Shown here one piece after another: positions 39,178-50,770 of a DNA stretch of 64,000 nt. This DNA is from Aquilaria yunnanensis (Eukaryota > Streptophyta > Magnoliopsida > Malvales > Thymelaeaceae): the NCBI GenBank assembly GCA_039654915.1, contig CM077593.1:76054501-76118500 (forward strand), in the 5' to 3' direction. The notes beneath the pieces are model-generated. The model had not been told where the DNA came from. It did no database searches and saw only the letters and a program-made list of their open reading frames with translations. The stretch's first letter is position 1. The number at the start of each line of letters is the position of its first letter. The position numbers and the translations under genes are program-made.

Positions 39178-39461
39178 TGTTCTCTATTGTGAAATGATGA
39201 AAACATTAATGACGCCACCATACTTTTAGAACACCTTGAGCGTGTCACTTCTTGGCCAAGAGTTAGGGAAGTTGAAGACAAAGAGTGAAACTAGTACCCT
39301 GTTAAGGTTCTACCAATCCACCATAGGATCAAGCTCGCCGTTGTCCTTACAATTTTGAACTCAATTAATGCCACACCGTCTTAAGGCTCATACACTTTCT
39401 TTTTTTCTGTCTCTCTCATCTTTCTTTTGGAAAACCAAATGCCCCCAAGATTGTAGATGAT
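39178..39461 (-). mobile_element. Probable LINE 5' end beyond the nested LARD
   Basis: Because the LARD duplicated GATCA on insertion, this stretch should be the sequence once joined to 28224. Just beyond it GGTTCAAGTA (39462-39471) repeats the bases next to the LINE poly-T at 21946. The minus-strand end with CTTGGGGGCATTTGG looks like a plant L1 start. The assignment rests mainly on this 10-bp repeat. Confidence 0.5.
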
Positions 39462-39471
39462 GGTTCAAGTA

Positions 39472-40599
39472 GGATTGAGATTGCAATATGCTAACTCCAG
39501 ATGCATTGACTATATTCGTGCACAAAGGATTCATAATACAAATTTATCAATTAGTTAAACCTTTAATTAATAAGATCGGTGTTCAAGTAAGACTAAAATT
39601 TGTATTAAACACATTTATCAAATTTTATTCATATTTAAAGACATTTCTCATGATAGCTTTAGGAGATTTTTTGGTTTCAAAAGTGAGAAGCTTTCGCTTC
39701 TCTCTCCAAAATGTTAAGGACTCATGAGATTCGATAGAAAATTTTCTATCCCTTTGAAACAAAAATCCTTCAAATGGTGGAAAATTGAAAATGTCTTTCA
39801 TATTGTTGAATTCGGGTGTCATAGACAGGGATCAATTGATTTAGTAGGAGAAAAAATTTGATGGTTTGGAAGTTTACAATTAAGGAGTTGACAATAACAA
39901 ATTCAATCAACCAATAGGGTTCTTGATTTTTGTTTAAAATCTAATAACCATGGTAGATTTTTGGAATTGGTAGGATTCAATAAATTCAATCGGTGAAGCA
40001 TTATATTCCTGGAGGGAAGGGATTTGACCTGTGCATATTTATAAGTATTTTGTATATATTTTTGCTTGATAATTGCTTGGCTTTTGATATGCTTTTTGTA
40101 GGAATTGGTGCTTAATTTCTTTATATTTTATTTTTAGGTATTATTTCAGCTATTTTATGTTTAGGAAGGATGTTCAAGAGTTTTGGAGCTGAATTGTAAG
40201 ATTTCACAGAAATTGGAGTCACGCGGTCCTAAACACTCCCGTGTTAGAGTCCATGTACGTGTTTTATCATTTTTCATAGAAAATAGATATTAGGGATCAT
40301 AGGAGAAGGCTACTGGAGCCAATTCAGATAGTCAACACATATTAGTTCGCGTTAGAGCAAAGATTGCTGGGAGAAGAAGATTTTCATGGATGGAGTCTTC
40401 TGTCCTTTGTTTTTCTTTTGGTTCTGTTGTGTTTCTTTATCGACATGATGGACTAATTTCTCTACTCATGCTTGGAGCAGATGAACCCTAGGATGAAATT
40501 ATTTTTATGGTTACTTTTAGCTTAATTTATGAAAGACTATAGGAAACGTTTGTGTTTGGCGGAATGGTTGTTGTTCCCTGCAAAGCATACTGATGGGGG
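39472..40599. other. Spacer with possible retroelement leader, no gene
   Basis: No coding gene was recognised. A small perfect palindrome GATAGAAAATTTTCTATC lies near 39732-39749. The 40010-40560 stretch (TTTTTAGGTATTATTTCAG, GGAGTCACGCGGTCC) resembles leader or LTR sequence of plant Ty3/gypsy elements, but no partner or ends were found. Confidence 0.35.
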
Positions 40600-41290
40600 T
40601 TCAACTTCTCCTCGTGCCTTATGTTTTTTTGGGTTTTCCTTCTCTTCGTTTGTTTTACTTCTTTTTGTTTCATTTCTTATTCATTTGTTTTGTTTTGTTT
40701 TTTCAGTTTTTATTCACTTTTTATTCTCTACGTTTGAACTCCTATTTTATGCTTTTCTTTTTCATTTTTCATATTATTTTTTATTCTCATTTTAATTTAT
40801 TTTCTTTTTTCAGATTTTTTTTTTTGCTTTTCCATTCTCACCTTTTATTATAGTTTTCAATTTTCAATTTTGTTTTCCATTTTTTGTATTATATCCCTTC
40901 TTTGTAGCTTCTATATCTCTTTTATTTAAATTTTTGTATTGTGTTATTTCCAATTTCATTGCCTTATTTTTTCTCAATCATTATAAATTTATCTTTTTTA
41001 GTTCTTATATGTTTTTTTTTGTTCTTTCTCGATTCCTATATGTTCTTTTATGTAATATTGTTTGTTCTTTTATAAATCTACTCTTTTTCAGTTCCTATAT
41101 ATTCTTTTATTTTAATTCTTTATCATTTTCTATATGTTCTTTTATTTATGTTCTTTTTCATTTTCTATTTTTTTATGTATTGTTAATTGTTCTTTTATAA
41201 ATATACTTTTTTTTGTTCTTATATGTTCTTTTTCAATTATTCTTGTAGTCTTTTATTATTCATGTATGTTCTTTTATTGATCATTATTTG
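40600..41290. repeat. T-rich low-complexity tract
   Basis: Nearly all bases are T with C. ATGTTCTTTTAT and close variants recur many times, so it is probably a worn short-unit tandem repeat. Long Phe/Leu-rich open frames across it are composition artefacts. Confidence 0.7.
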
Positions 41291-41309
41291 CTCTGTTTAT
41301 GTTTCCATA

Positions 41310-41785
41310 AAAAAATGAGAATAAACAAAAAAGAAAAGGTAGAAAATTTGAGAAAATAAAAAAAATAAGTAATAATGTTATCAATGTTATCAATTTATTC
41401 TTTTAATGTTATCAATCTATTCTTTTGATATGTTCTTTTAAAAGTTGATAAAAAAAACATATAAATTTGATAAAATAATAAATAATGATGAAATAAAAGA
41501 ATAGATAAAACTTGTTAAAAAACAAACAAAAATCAATAAAACAATAAAAATAACTGATAAAAAAAATAGATGAAATTGATTAAAGCACAAACAAGAACTT
41601 GAAAAAGAACTAATAAAACTAAAAAAAAACGATAAAAGAGAAAGAAAAAAAAACTAGAAACAGTATAAAAAAAAACGAAGAAGGAAAAAGAAAAAAAAAA
41701 GCACAAACAAATTCAAAAGAAAAAAGGGTGAAGAACTGTGAAAAAACAGGAAAACGAAAAAAGAAAATCATGAAAAAACAAAGTG
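41310..41785. repeat. A-rich low-complexity tract
   Basis: Almost all bases are A with G. Short variants such as AAAAGAAC and GATAAAAG appear, the reverse-complement flavour of the adjacent T-rich tract. Together they form an abrupt strand-composition switch near 41300. Confidence 0.7.
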
Positions 41786-42839
41786 GGGCTGCCTACGACT
41801 CGAAACCATGCCGCCAACCTACTTAACCCATGTGTCTTCCCATCCCACCATCTACAGAACATTATTTGATTGGGACAAAAATTATATTAGTATATGCGCC
41901 AAATGCACATAAGTCTAAGCCTATTTTATTAACATGTATATTTCTAGCCAAGAATGTCATATTCAAGTTAGTTTTGTTGCCCATACCCAAAATGACATTT
42001 CATGTACAAGCATTTGTTTCATCATGCACAATTAAAACCAAAAGGTGCTATCAAGAGAGCAACGACTTTGCTGCCCTTAAAGATTATAAGAACATGTTTT
42101 CCAACCTTTCTCAAGGTGAAAAAAGTTGGGAATGTGGCCAAGACTAGCTGGAATTCACATGGAAGCAAGCTATCTTATGGACAAAGCATAAAGCACATCT
42201 TATGTGGCTATATGTGTGCATGGCATGTTTCACACTTCTAGAATGACTTGGAATTATTTTCAGCACCTTTGAAATATATTTTAGATCTATTTTATCTAGG
42301 AATTTCATTGGTATTATTATTATTAAGTGTTTATAAGTGTTTAGGACTAATACTCCTAGTTATTTTATGTTTTGTCCAATTAGGACTCCTAGTTGCATTA
42401 GGTTTAGGGTTTTGGGGTGGCATGTGTGAATTTTGCAGCCTTCATAAGGGCTAGGTTTTCTTCATTATAACAAGCAAATTATTCATTATTTTCCCAACGG
42501 AAAAATCTCCTCTCTTGAATTTTTTGGAACTCTTCCATCTTCTATCTCTTTTGGATGATGCTAAGAAGAATTTCTTAGTGTAGTTCTTTTTCAGATTTCT
42601 TCTAACTTCACTTTTGTAATACTTTTCTTAACCCTATCTATTTCTAACTTCTTTTCTATCTTCCTAACTCAATTTCTTGGACCCAATTTGAGGAGTTTGT
42701 AACATCCATTAAAACTTGCAAAAGATCCTATAGTTTGCCATCCATCACATCCATATTAAAAGGTAGTGTAGTGTGAAGAGTTGTGAAGTGTGAACAAATC
42801 ACTTTCTCCATTGCCGTAGTAACGGAACTAATTTGGAGC
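41786..42839. other. Spacer with LTR-like sequence, no gene
   Basis: The 105-codon frame at 41830-42147 has no recognisable motif. The block 42240-42480 (GTTTTGTCCAATTAGGACTCC, AAGGGCTAGGTTTTC) and the Ser/Thr-codon-like CT-rich stretch to 42720 resemble the U3-R-U5 of a plant LTR. No partner, PBS or target duplication was found. Confidence 0.35.
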
Positions 42840-43027
42840 ACTTTATCAGCCACTTGGATCATTTTTTTGAGCCACTTACGTGGTGGGACCAAATAGATTT
42901 TATAATCTCTTTACATATAGAGTATCGGTTCCAAAAGGCTTCGAAATGGCGGGCCGATGATAGAAGGAACTGATCGGGGAGGTATCCAAAAGCAGAGGAG
43001 AATGACCTGATCTTTGGATAGCCAAAT

Positions 43028-43645
43028 TTAGCACGTGGAAATTCTAAAAATGTGAAATCCACTCATCATTACAAAATGCATTAGTAATAATCTCATATAC
43101 CATGTCCTCTCCTTTCGTAAAATTAGACCAAGTAAACAGTGGTCCACCACATGGAATCTGGAAAATGTTGAGCTCTTGAACAAAAGAACGCAAATATTCT
43201 GCAGCGGGCAAAACGTGGGAATTATTGCCAGTCTTCTCGAAGGAATGCAGGTCTTGATAATATACTGTTGAAGCACTGAATTTATATTAATCCAAGTCTG
43301 ATGCTGCAGGCGTACAACTAGATTACAACAAATATAGCCTAGGTTCCACCTAAAACCATCTACATCTACCATCTTCAACAAGACTAGGTTAGAATCCTTA
43401 TACACAACCGAACAGCCAGGATCTGATGACCATCCTACCCATAAACCCCCTTTTTTACGAACTGGATCAACAAAAGTGGAGGAGTCAAAGCCTAAACCTC
43501 CTAGCTTAGTGAACGATTCCACACCATTCAACCTAGTTTCCATGAAAAACAAAAGATTTGGGCCTTTATTCATTACTGGAGTTCTAATACGGTGAGTTGT
43601 CGTGGGTCGCCCCAACCCACGACAATTAAAACTGAGGATTTTCAT
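43028..43645 (-). pseudogene. LINE ORF2 endonuclease N-terminus
   Basis: The frame starts MKILSFNCRGLGRPTTTHRI and continues with NLLFFMETRLNG, FVDPVRKKGGLWVGW and DVDGFRWNLGYIC. This is the conserved start of plant L1 ORF2: W/SWN.RGLG.p......L, FL.ET.L, G.sGGL.. blocks of the apurinic-type endonuclease. The frame then degenerates (HQTWININSVLQQYI..) and a shift near 43030 leads into HFEAFWNRYSICKEI. The strand cutting function is lost. ORF1 lies just upstream, as usual for L1. Confidence 0.85.
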
Positions 43646-43829
43646 TGGTGTACCTGAGTTTGATTCGTTTCAAACCTAGAAAAATCAACATCCAAACTAG
43701 CATTTTACTCTAAAGCTGAAGTATCAGCAGCTCCAAAAGTCGGACAGAAAATATGAGTGCTCTACCCTACGTTCTAACCCACAGACAACTTGCCAGAGTA
43801 TAATCAGATAGAGCAAAAGGTAATTTGGG

Positions 43830-44297
43830 CTAAGAAATCGTCTGCTTCTTTGGAGGCAAAGAAAGATTTTCATTAGCTTCTGGATCAGGCAGGTTTCGCT
43901 TTCTAGCAGGTGAAGTAGCAGTCTTGAGCTTTTTAAGAGATGGTTTAGGATAAGGGAAGACTAGATGGGTGCGTCTCTTCTTCCAATTACGTGGCTGACC
44001 TTTGTCTCGGCATCGGCAATCAGCCAAAAGGCTCTACTGGTTGGTGCAAAAAATTAAAAGATGACGGGGATCCAGGATGATCTGGTCCTCCGAGTCGGAG
44101 GTAGAGTCACCAAAAGACAGAAGAAAGCCACACAGAGGAATACGATTGGACTTACCCCTACCAACAGAAAAGGAACTCCGCCAGATCACCGTAAGTTTCG
44201 CTCGTTTGGGTGGCAGTAGAAAAATGTCGGCCTCTATAGGCAGAGTGTCATTTTTTACCTCTGGATCAGAGGAAGAATAGGCTTCAAATTGATCCAT
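43830..44297 (-). pseudogene. LINE ORF1 C-terminal remnant
   Basis: Two overlapping minus-strand frames (44297-44034 and 44027-43830) give a hydrophilic, Lys/Pro-rich tail with RNWKKRRTHLVFPYPKPSLK and RKRNLPDPEANENLSLPPKK. Such basic tails end ORF1 proteins of plant L1 elements just before ORF2. The position fits, but the zinc knuckle is not seen, so this is an inference. Confidence 0.5.
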
Positions 44298-44448
44298 TTG
44301 GGCTTCAACTTTCCAACGCCCAATTTAGCCACCCTCCTTAAGCTAATGCAGCTTTCAACAAACGGGTCCACTCCAATGTCTGGCCAAGTCACCAGAGACT
44401 GATCAAAAGACAAGCTAGAAGATTGTGTTGGGTAAAAATCCAAGCCCC

Positions 44449-45837
44449 TGCAGGGTTTCAAGAGCCAAATGTGCATAATAGAAATTATCCGAAACCTTCC
44501 AGAATCTAAGTGAAACAGCGTAAAGCAGGTGTTTAAAAAGTTTATACCTAATCGTTTGAGATATTTCACTTAATTGTTGAGCCAAATCACTAAAATTTGA
44601 ACAATTGACGTGTTCAAACTTTTTATGGTATCCACACAAATCACCACGCCTCCACCGCATTATGGTAGGTGAGTTCTTCTTACACCCGTAGTGCTTGAAT
44701 CTATTAAAGAAAGACAAGTGAGTGTGGCTGGAATTTTTTAGAACATTTCTGATTTCATCCTTAGGAGGTAGTAGCTACGAAAATCCTCACAATATAATGT
44801 ATATATAGTGAGGGTTAACTCTAAAGTATAATAGGTTTCAAAACCCTAATCTTATTACACTTAATTTCGGCCTTAATAATGACTCAACTATTGAGCCAAT
44901 AATTAATCCAAAATTAGCATAAAACCAAAACAAAAAAAATTTGGCCAATGCACCCAAATGATCATAGGCTCATATCACATTGGCAATTATCACAATTTAT
45001 GATCATAAACAATGAGTAGTGTTTAGCAACATATCCTTGTTACTCAAGTAACAGGATACTCAGTAATTCGACTAAATCTCTATAATTATTATTTTTATAT
45101 ACCATTGTCCCTTTATCCAAAATATCAAGATTGAATGTGATCGAGACATAGAATGTGTTACTCTCGTATAGCCCAACCTTTGGTTTATTGATCCTTGAGT
45201 AGACTGATTAAGATTAATGAGATTGATATCTCATACTAATTTATTTGAGCATGGTTATGCATTTTCTCATTCTCACTCAATTAAGGGGCTCGAAAATATT
45301 ACTTTTGTTGCATAGGAGAGACAAATCTCACCTTAATAATACAAAACTCTCAACATAATATGTGACATATACAATGACCACCTTCATGTTCACTTAGTTA
45401 TGAGCAACAAAAGGAAATATCAAAGTATGTGACTCACATGTAGGAAACCTTAATTACCTTAGGTCAAAGGATTACATGTACTATGATCATTATGAGAATC
45501 ACTTATGACACTTATATAACAATCCATGTAGCATTCTTATAGCGGGTCGGTCCAATACACAAATTCTTCAACTTATACAAATATATTGACTACATATCTC
45601 ATATTAGTCACCACATATACTAGTCATAATATATTATTGTAACCCACTTCTACAACAATACTTGACTAGAAATGTTTAAGAATACTATTATTTTAAGGTT
45701 ATTATTATATTTGATTATGTTACACCGTAAAAACAAACAATAAATATAATTATTAGAATAATATCTCAATAAAATATCATGATTTGATATACAAAATATA
45801 AGTATCTCATAATTAAGTTTTAGGTACAATACTGACA
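44449..45837 (-). mobile_element. Solo LTR, copy C
   Basis: About 1.39 kb, homologous along its length to copies A and B. On the minus strand it begins TGTCAGTATTGTACC and ends TTTCAAGAGCC..CCTGCA, so TG..CA is kept. The flanking five bases (GCCCC and TATAT) do not match; an ACCCC sits six bases further on. Either the edge is misplaced or the locus was rearranged. Confidence 0.75.
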
Positions 45838-46908
45838 TATATGACCCCGCATTGACTATCAGGACGGATTTTTAATGAATTGTTGTAATGTTTTTGAGCA
45901 ATAACAATACAATAGACAATTGGGAATCAATTTAGGACAAATAATTAAAGATTTTGGACTTTTCTACGCTGGAAGGCCTGGAATTGCCTTTTTGGCCCGA
46001 ACCATAACCACAACTTGGAATTTTCAAGTCTGGCAATCTGTTGCCTCTAGTGGTCGCCTCCAAAGCTGACTGTAAACTGTGAAAGTAGAAGTATCCGGTC
46101 GGAATTTTCGTCCTTAAACCTCGTGCAATCCCGATCCATCCCTGTAGTGTAATTGTGTGAGCAACAATTTGCCACAAGTCACTCACCAATTCCCAATGAC
46201 TAGTGTATTTATTGTGAACTTAGAAAAAATGTAGACTTCATAATAATACTTTGTTTTATTTTTAGTTTTTTAGTAATTTATTTTAACATTTAGAATCATG
46301 ACTTTGAAAGTTTAATGAACATATATAGTATCAATTGGGGTAAGACATTTAACTCGTTTTAATTTAAGTCGATTGACTTTAAAATAATTTATTTTTATTC
46401 TTAAATTTTTTTATCCACAACTAATTTTAATTAAAATTTAATGTTGTGCAGCTGTAATAATCCATTAAAAATATAATTTTTGTAATCTTACAAAATTTTT
46501 ATAAATTTTCTAGCTTAAGGGATTAAAAAAATAAAATTCATAAAAATTTAAAACATTATAAAAATTTACTTTTAAATAGATTATTACGTCAACATAATAT
46601 AAGTTTTCAAATAAAATTAATTTCAAGTGAAAAAATTATAAAAGTAAAAATAATTCTGCTAACTTAAATTAAAATAAATTGCTACTTAACTACTTATTTT
46701 TTTTAATATATCTTTTACCCGGGAACAAAATATGCTCCTACCGCCTGTCATTTAAGCGAGATTCGGTCAATAAGCCACGGCAAGTGAAAGATAGAGATTA
46801 AGCTGTAATTAGAGAAAACCAACAAAGGCTATATCATGCAAGCTTGTGAGTATTAAAAAAATAATTATTCCATATTCCACAAAACGTGTAATTTACTCCC
46901 GAGAATTT

Positions 46909-46917
46909 CTATATAAG
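46909..46917 (+). promoter_or_regulatory. TATA box of peptide gene 2
   Basis: CTATATAAG lies about 46 bp before the start codon at 46963, as in copy 1, in a well-conserved proximal promoter (TTCCACAAAACGTGTAATTT shared). Confidence 0.75.
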
Positions 46918-46962
46918 GACACACCGTCGATATCTGTGCATTCGCAGGCTACAAAACAAAAG

Positions 46963-47305
46963 ATGAGTTCCAAGACGACCGCCTGTTGTGTCCTCTTCGT
47001 CATGATACTTCTCATTGCCCAGACAATTTTTGCCCGACAACTCGTTGGTGAGAGATAGACACATTTTCCTTTCTCTTCCTTCCTTTTCCTTTTCTTGAAG
47101 TAAAAATGATGATGTTTTTGCATTTTCGTAAATGTTTATTTTTATCTGCCGGAGTTGTTATCTTTTTCATTTTTTTTTTCTTTTCTTTCTTTTTTGCGGA
47201 AAACGGTAAAGGGCATGCCAGTGGAGGGGTTGGCCCGAATCCTGGCCGACGTAGTCCAGGTCGGTTCCTCCTCCGCCAAGAGTCACCAAATGATTCCAGG
47301 TAAAA
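46963..47305 (+). CDS. Small secreted peptide precursor, copy 2
   Basis: Exon 1 (46963-47047) encodes MSSKTTACCVLFVMILLIAQ TIFARQLV, a signal peptide differing at a few residues from copy 1, and ends at a good donor (TTG|GTGAGA). The exon-2 counterpart, near 47199-47303, encodes a Gly/Arg/Pro-rich tail (GKGHASGGVGPNPGRRSPG, then RFLLRQESPNDSR and a TAA). The acceptor that aligns with copy 1's GCAG reads GCGG here, so normal splicing to that site should fail, and the first in-frame use would need another AG. Both copies share the VGPNP core. Unspliced, the product is a 31-residue signal-peptide-only ORF (TAG at 47056). It could be a pseudogene or use a different acceptor. Confidence 0.5.
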
Positions 47306-49060
47306 GTGTGAACCGAAAACTAATTAGTAGGGTAGAAAAAACAAGAAGAAAACAAATTCATTATAAATCCATGCTTGATGTTTTATTCTATTTCGTTTCT
47401 AGAAGAGATCTAACCCTATGTTTAATGTCACATAAATTTTGTAATTAGTGGTTTATCATACACCTATTGTTGTTCGTACACTGTACAAATTTTAGAAATT
47501 TCACAAATAATAAAACATAAATGTTAGAATAAATTCTGATTTTGCCAGCCCACACGAAAGCGGATGATTTTACAATATGAAATTAGTAAATATTATAAGT
47601 TAAATTAGGTAAAAAAATGAAAAAATATCACCTATGTATCAAGAATTATTGGGATGAGTAGTGATTCGGTCCACCCTCTTTTAAATGTTTCATGTCATAC
47701 CATTGCAGTGGCTTCGGTCACACCACTCTCAAGGTAAAACATCACAACTATTTTCTTATAGCTTCACACACATGCACTGTTTTATAGTAAATCTCCTCAA
47801 ACATTTACTCACCTCAAATTACTTGGCGATATATAGAAAAAATGAGGTTAATTTTGACCCGCACGTTGTAAAGAGTAATTTTTTTTAATAAATTTATCAT
47901 TAAAATAAATATTAATAATAATAATTTAAAAATTCTAAGTCATAAATTTATGTTCATTAGTTAACTATCAGTTATGATCAAAACATAAAGTTGTGAAACA
48001 TAATATTGTGCATTCTTTAAAATGATGAATATTTTTTTGGTGATTAAAGAATAGTTTACTATAAATTTTTATCTCTTATCAATTTAATTTCCAATTTTTA
48101 ATATGGATGAAAAGTTTATTTAGAAAAAATCACTTTCAATTTTCAGAATTATTAACCAAATTACTTTATTAAACCATAGAGCTTTTCTTTTTACCTTTAA
48201 CCTATAACCAATAGTAATACAACCTTGAACTATGGTTGTTTACTGGCACAAGTTCACCTAACACACATAATAAACCAGTGTCTATTAAGCTTATAAGCCT
48301 ACATTGTTAATTGCCATGTGCATATCCTGAAATTTTCACAAGTGATTTTTAGAGTAACCAAAGGAGCGTCCTCACTCCAACTTTCATGTAAGTGAAAATC
48401 CATCAAGAGAGCTCTTGTAACTTTGACACCCCATCCAATAAAGAGTTACAGATTTTCATTAAGAGCAAATGCTCAACCCTCAATAGTTACAGGATAAATG
48501 CATTTACACCATAGGATGGAGGTGAGAAATAAATCTCTCAAATGATGCAACCTCAAATGGCTTCTCTATGATTCATTTTTCTTATTCAAAAACCAAGCCT
48601 CGGGATTTTTGATTTTTTTGGTTAGGTATCTCCATAGGAAGGGTCAGTTAATTTAGGCTTAAATCATCCCCTGCAATATTATCCTTTTAGCCTTTGACTC
48701 TGATAAAAGATTTTACAAAACAAAAGTGACAAAGGTTAGGGTGTGTTGATCACATGCCACATGATATTAGTAAATGATGTCCATGATCGTAGGTGATGAT
48801 GAGCATTGAGCTCAAAGTTCATTTTCTACTATTTTTATTTTCAACAAACTTGCATCACGTGGCCAATGAATTCATCATATGTTTGAATTTGTGTTCTCCT
48901 CTTATGGGATTTTAAATATACTTTGTAATGCACACATTCATGATTTTCCATTTTATGGGATATTTGAATATGCTTTAAAAAGAATGCACACATATGATGA
49001 GTTGGGATCCATTTTATTTTCCATATTTATTTCAGTCGAAGTGTATTTCTCAAAGAACAT

Positions 49061-49461
49061 AACTAGAGGTCCATCATTTTCATTTTGTATTTTCTTTACA
49101 TCATATGCATTTCCAAATTGAGTATATATAGGAGTCCATCTTTTGTTCACATTTACAAAGGACATGAGCATATCACACAAGACAACTCTTTTGGGAACAT
49201 TATGCCTCGTGAAAAGGCTATGCCGCAAAATATCTCACAATATTATTTTCTGATAGACATATCGATGTCTTGACTTTAACTCATATTCAAGTTTCTTTAA
49301 TTGACTTTTTCCCACAATTTCCAAAGCATCAAATCTTAAGCCACCATGACTTGAATCCGAGGCAACAAATTTTAATTACCACAATTAAAATCCAAGACAA
49401 CAAATTAATTTTTATATCTCAAAGAGAGCTTTTTTTTTCGTTTTCGAAGTACAAAGACAAC
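49061..49461. other. Spacer before retrotransposon, no gene
   Basis: No coding motif was recognised in the short open frames here. The last bases, ACAAC (49457-49461), would be the left 5-bp target duplication of the next element; its partner lies beyond the window. Confidence 0.5.
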
Positions 49462-49489
49462 TGTTGACACCCAATTTTGTCCGACTGTG

Positions 49490-49551
<62 letters not shown>
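49490..49551. repeat. Poly(A) tract inside LTR
   Basis: About 62 consecutive A lie only 28 bp from the LTR start. The 3' LTR has a similar run of about 65 at 63700-63764. It is part of the LTR, not a retroposon tail. Confidence 0.95.
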
Positions 49552-49556
<5 letters not shown>

Positions 49557-50099
49557 TAATTAAAAATTATTAATTAAAAAAAGAAAATAATTTAACAAAA
49601 CTAATATATTATTAGTGTAATGGGGGACATTTTTGTCATATGGTGTTAGTTAAAATATATATATAGGTATACATATATATCTGTATGTATGTATTAGAAA
49701 TATTAATTAATTATTAATTATTAATTAATTATTAATTAATTAAAAGAATTAAAAATTAAAATTAAAAACAGAAAATTCCTCCCCCGGCTGAACCCTCCCC
49801 TGATTAGCATTAAAGTCTCCTCCCCCTTTTGCATTTTTTTTCCACACCAGACAAACGAGCTCAACGGCCTCACCTGATCCATTCTCGATTCTTCTTCTCT
49901 TTGGACTTAATCATTCTCTCATCTCTCTCTCCCCGGCAGCAGACAGAGCTCTCTCTCTCTCGCCTTTCCCTCGGAATAAAAAAAGACAACTCCTCTCTCT
50001 CTCACGGAGAGCTCTGACTCTCTGGCTCCCTCCATCGAGCTCTCGTCTCTCCCTCTCCAAACAAAGCTCTCTCGTTCTCCTTCTTTCTCCCATCACCAG

Positions 50100-50770
50100 C
50101 TCGCCTCGCCTCCGTCTCTTGTCCCGCCGCCGCTGCCAGCCCGTCGTCACTGCCGCTTCTTCCCCTGTCTCCGTCAATCCGTCACAGCTCTGCCCGCCGC
50201 TTCTGTCCGTCGCTCCAGCCACATCGCCGCCATCTCCAGTCTCCACCTGTCCCGTCCGGCGCCGCGCCCACCTCTGCTGCGTGCAGGCACATCTCCCTCG
50301 CTCGCGCTCCATCACCGACGCCCATCACTGCTTCGCCGCGACGCCGCGTTGCTCCACCGGCCAAGGACGACGCCTCCAGTCCTCCGCCGCGCCAGCACCG
50401 TTCCGGATCCCCCTCGCGCCGTGCTCCCGGTGTCCGCCGTCGCGTCCAGTCACCTCTCCTGCTTTTTCCCTTCGTGTCGCGCCACCTACTCCGTCGTGCC
50501 TTCCTCCCGCCGCCTCCTTGCCTGCTGCCATATTTCCGATCGCCGACGTCGCGCCTGAAGCTTCAGCCTCCTCCCGTCACATCCGTGCCCGCCGCGTCTT
50601 CCCTGCCGTTCTTCCTTCACCATCGTGTCTTCCCTCCACCGCCACCTCGCCTCGCGCCACCGGAAGGCCTCCCTCCTCCATCTGCTGCGCTTCCTTCTCT
50701 GCCACGTCTCCCAGCCGTCGCCTCCTCCACCGTCGTGCCACTCCTGCTCACGCCTCCCTGTTGCGGAAAC
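50100..50770. other. GC-rich, C-rich island within LTR
   Basis: An abrupt GC-rich block of CCGCC/CTCC/CGTC words in otherwise AT-rich sequence. Open frames are long on both strands (up to 226 codons at 50119-50799, Ser/Pro/Arg-rich), which is expected from the composition alone. It probably belongs to the transcribed R-U5 part of the LTR. Confidence 0.6.

Larger units (their letters stand above)
42840..44448 (-). mobile_element. L1-type LINE fragment, 5' part
   Basis: It carries the end of ORF1 and the start of ORF2 on the minus strand. The fragment stops at about 42840 before any reverse transcriptase, and at the other side is cut exactly where solo LTR C begins. It is an incomplete, inactive copy. 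Confidence 0.8.
45960..49060. repeat. Segmental duplication copy 2
   Basis: It is the partner of 4930-7787 plus 17589-19500 and lies about 40 kb away in the same orientation. It lacks the MITE, the deleted hAT and the CACTA element, and shows an unbroken single-copy target at each site. The remaining differences are point changes and small indels. Confidence 0.88.

Noticed and set aside
40529..41200. Phe/Leu-rich open frames that look like membrane proteins
   Set aside because: They are translations of an almost pure T/C low-complexity tract.
41830..42147. 105-codon plus-strand frame
   Set aside because: No recognisable domain, repeats, or splice context; the surrounding sequence looks like decayed LTR material.
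43830..44280. Plus-strand frame at 44077-44280
   Set aside because: It is antisense to the LINE ORF1 remnant and shows no motif of its own.
22317..45837. LTRs A and C as the two ends of one 23-kb element
   Set aside because: They have the same orientation, but each has its own flank (A with a five-base duplication), and no PBS or PPT adjoins their inner edges; the DNA between is made of other elements.
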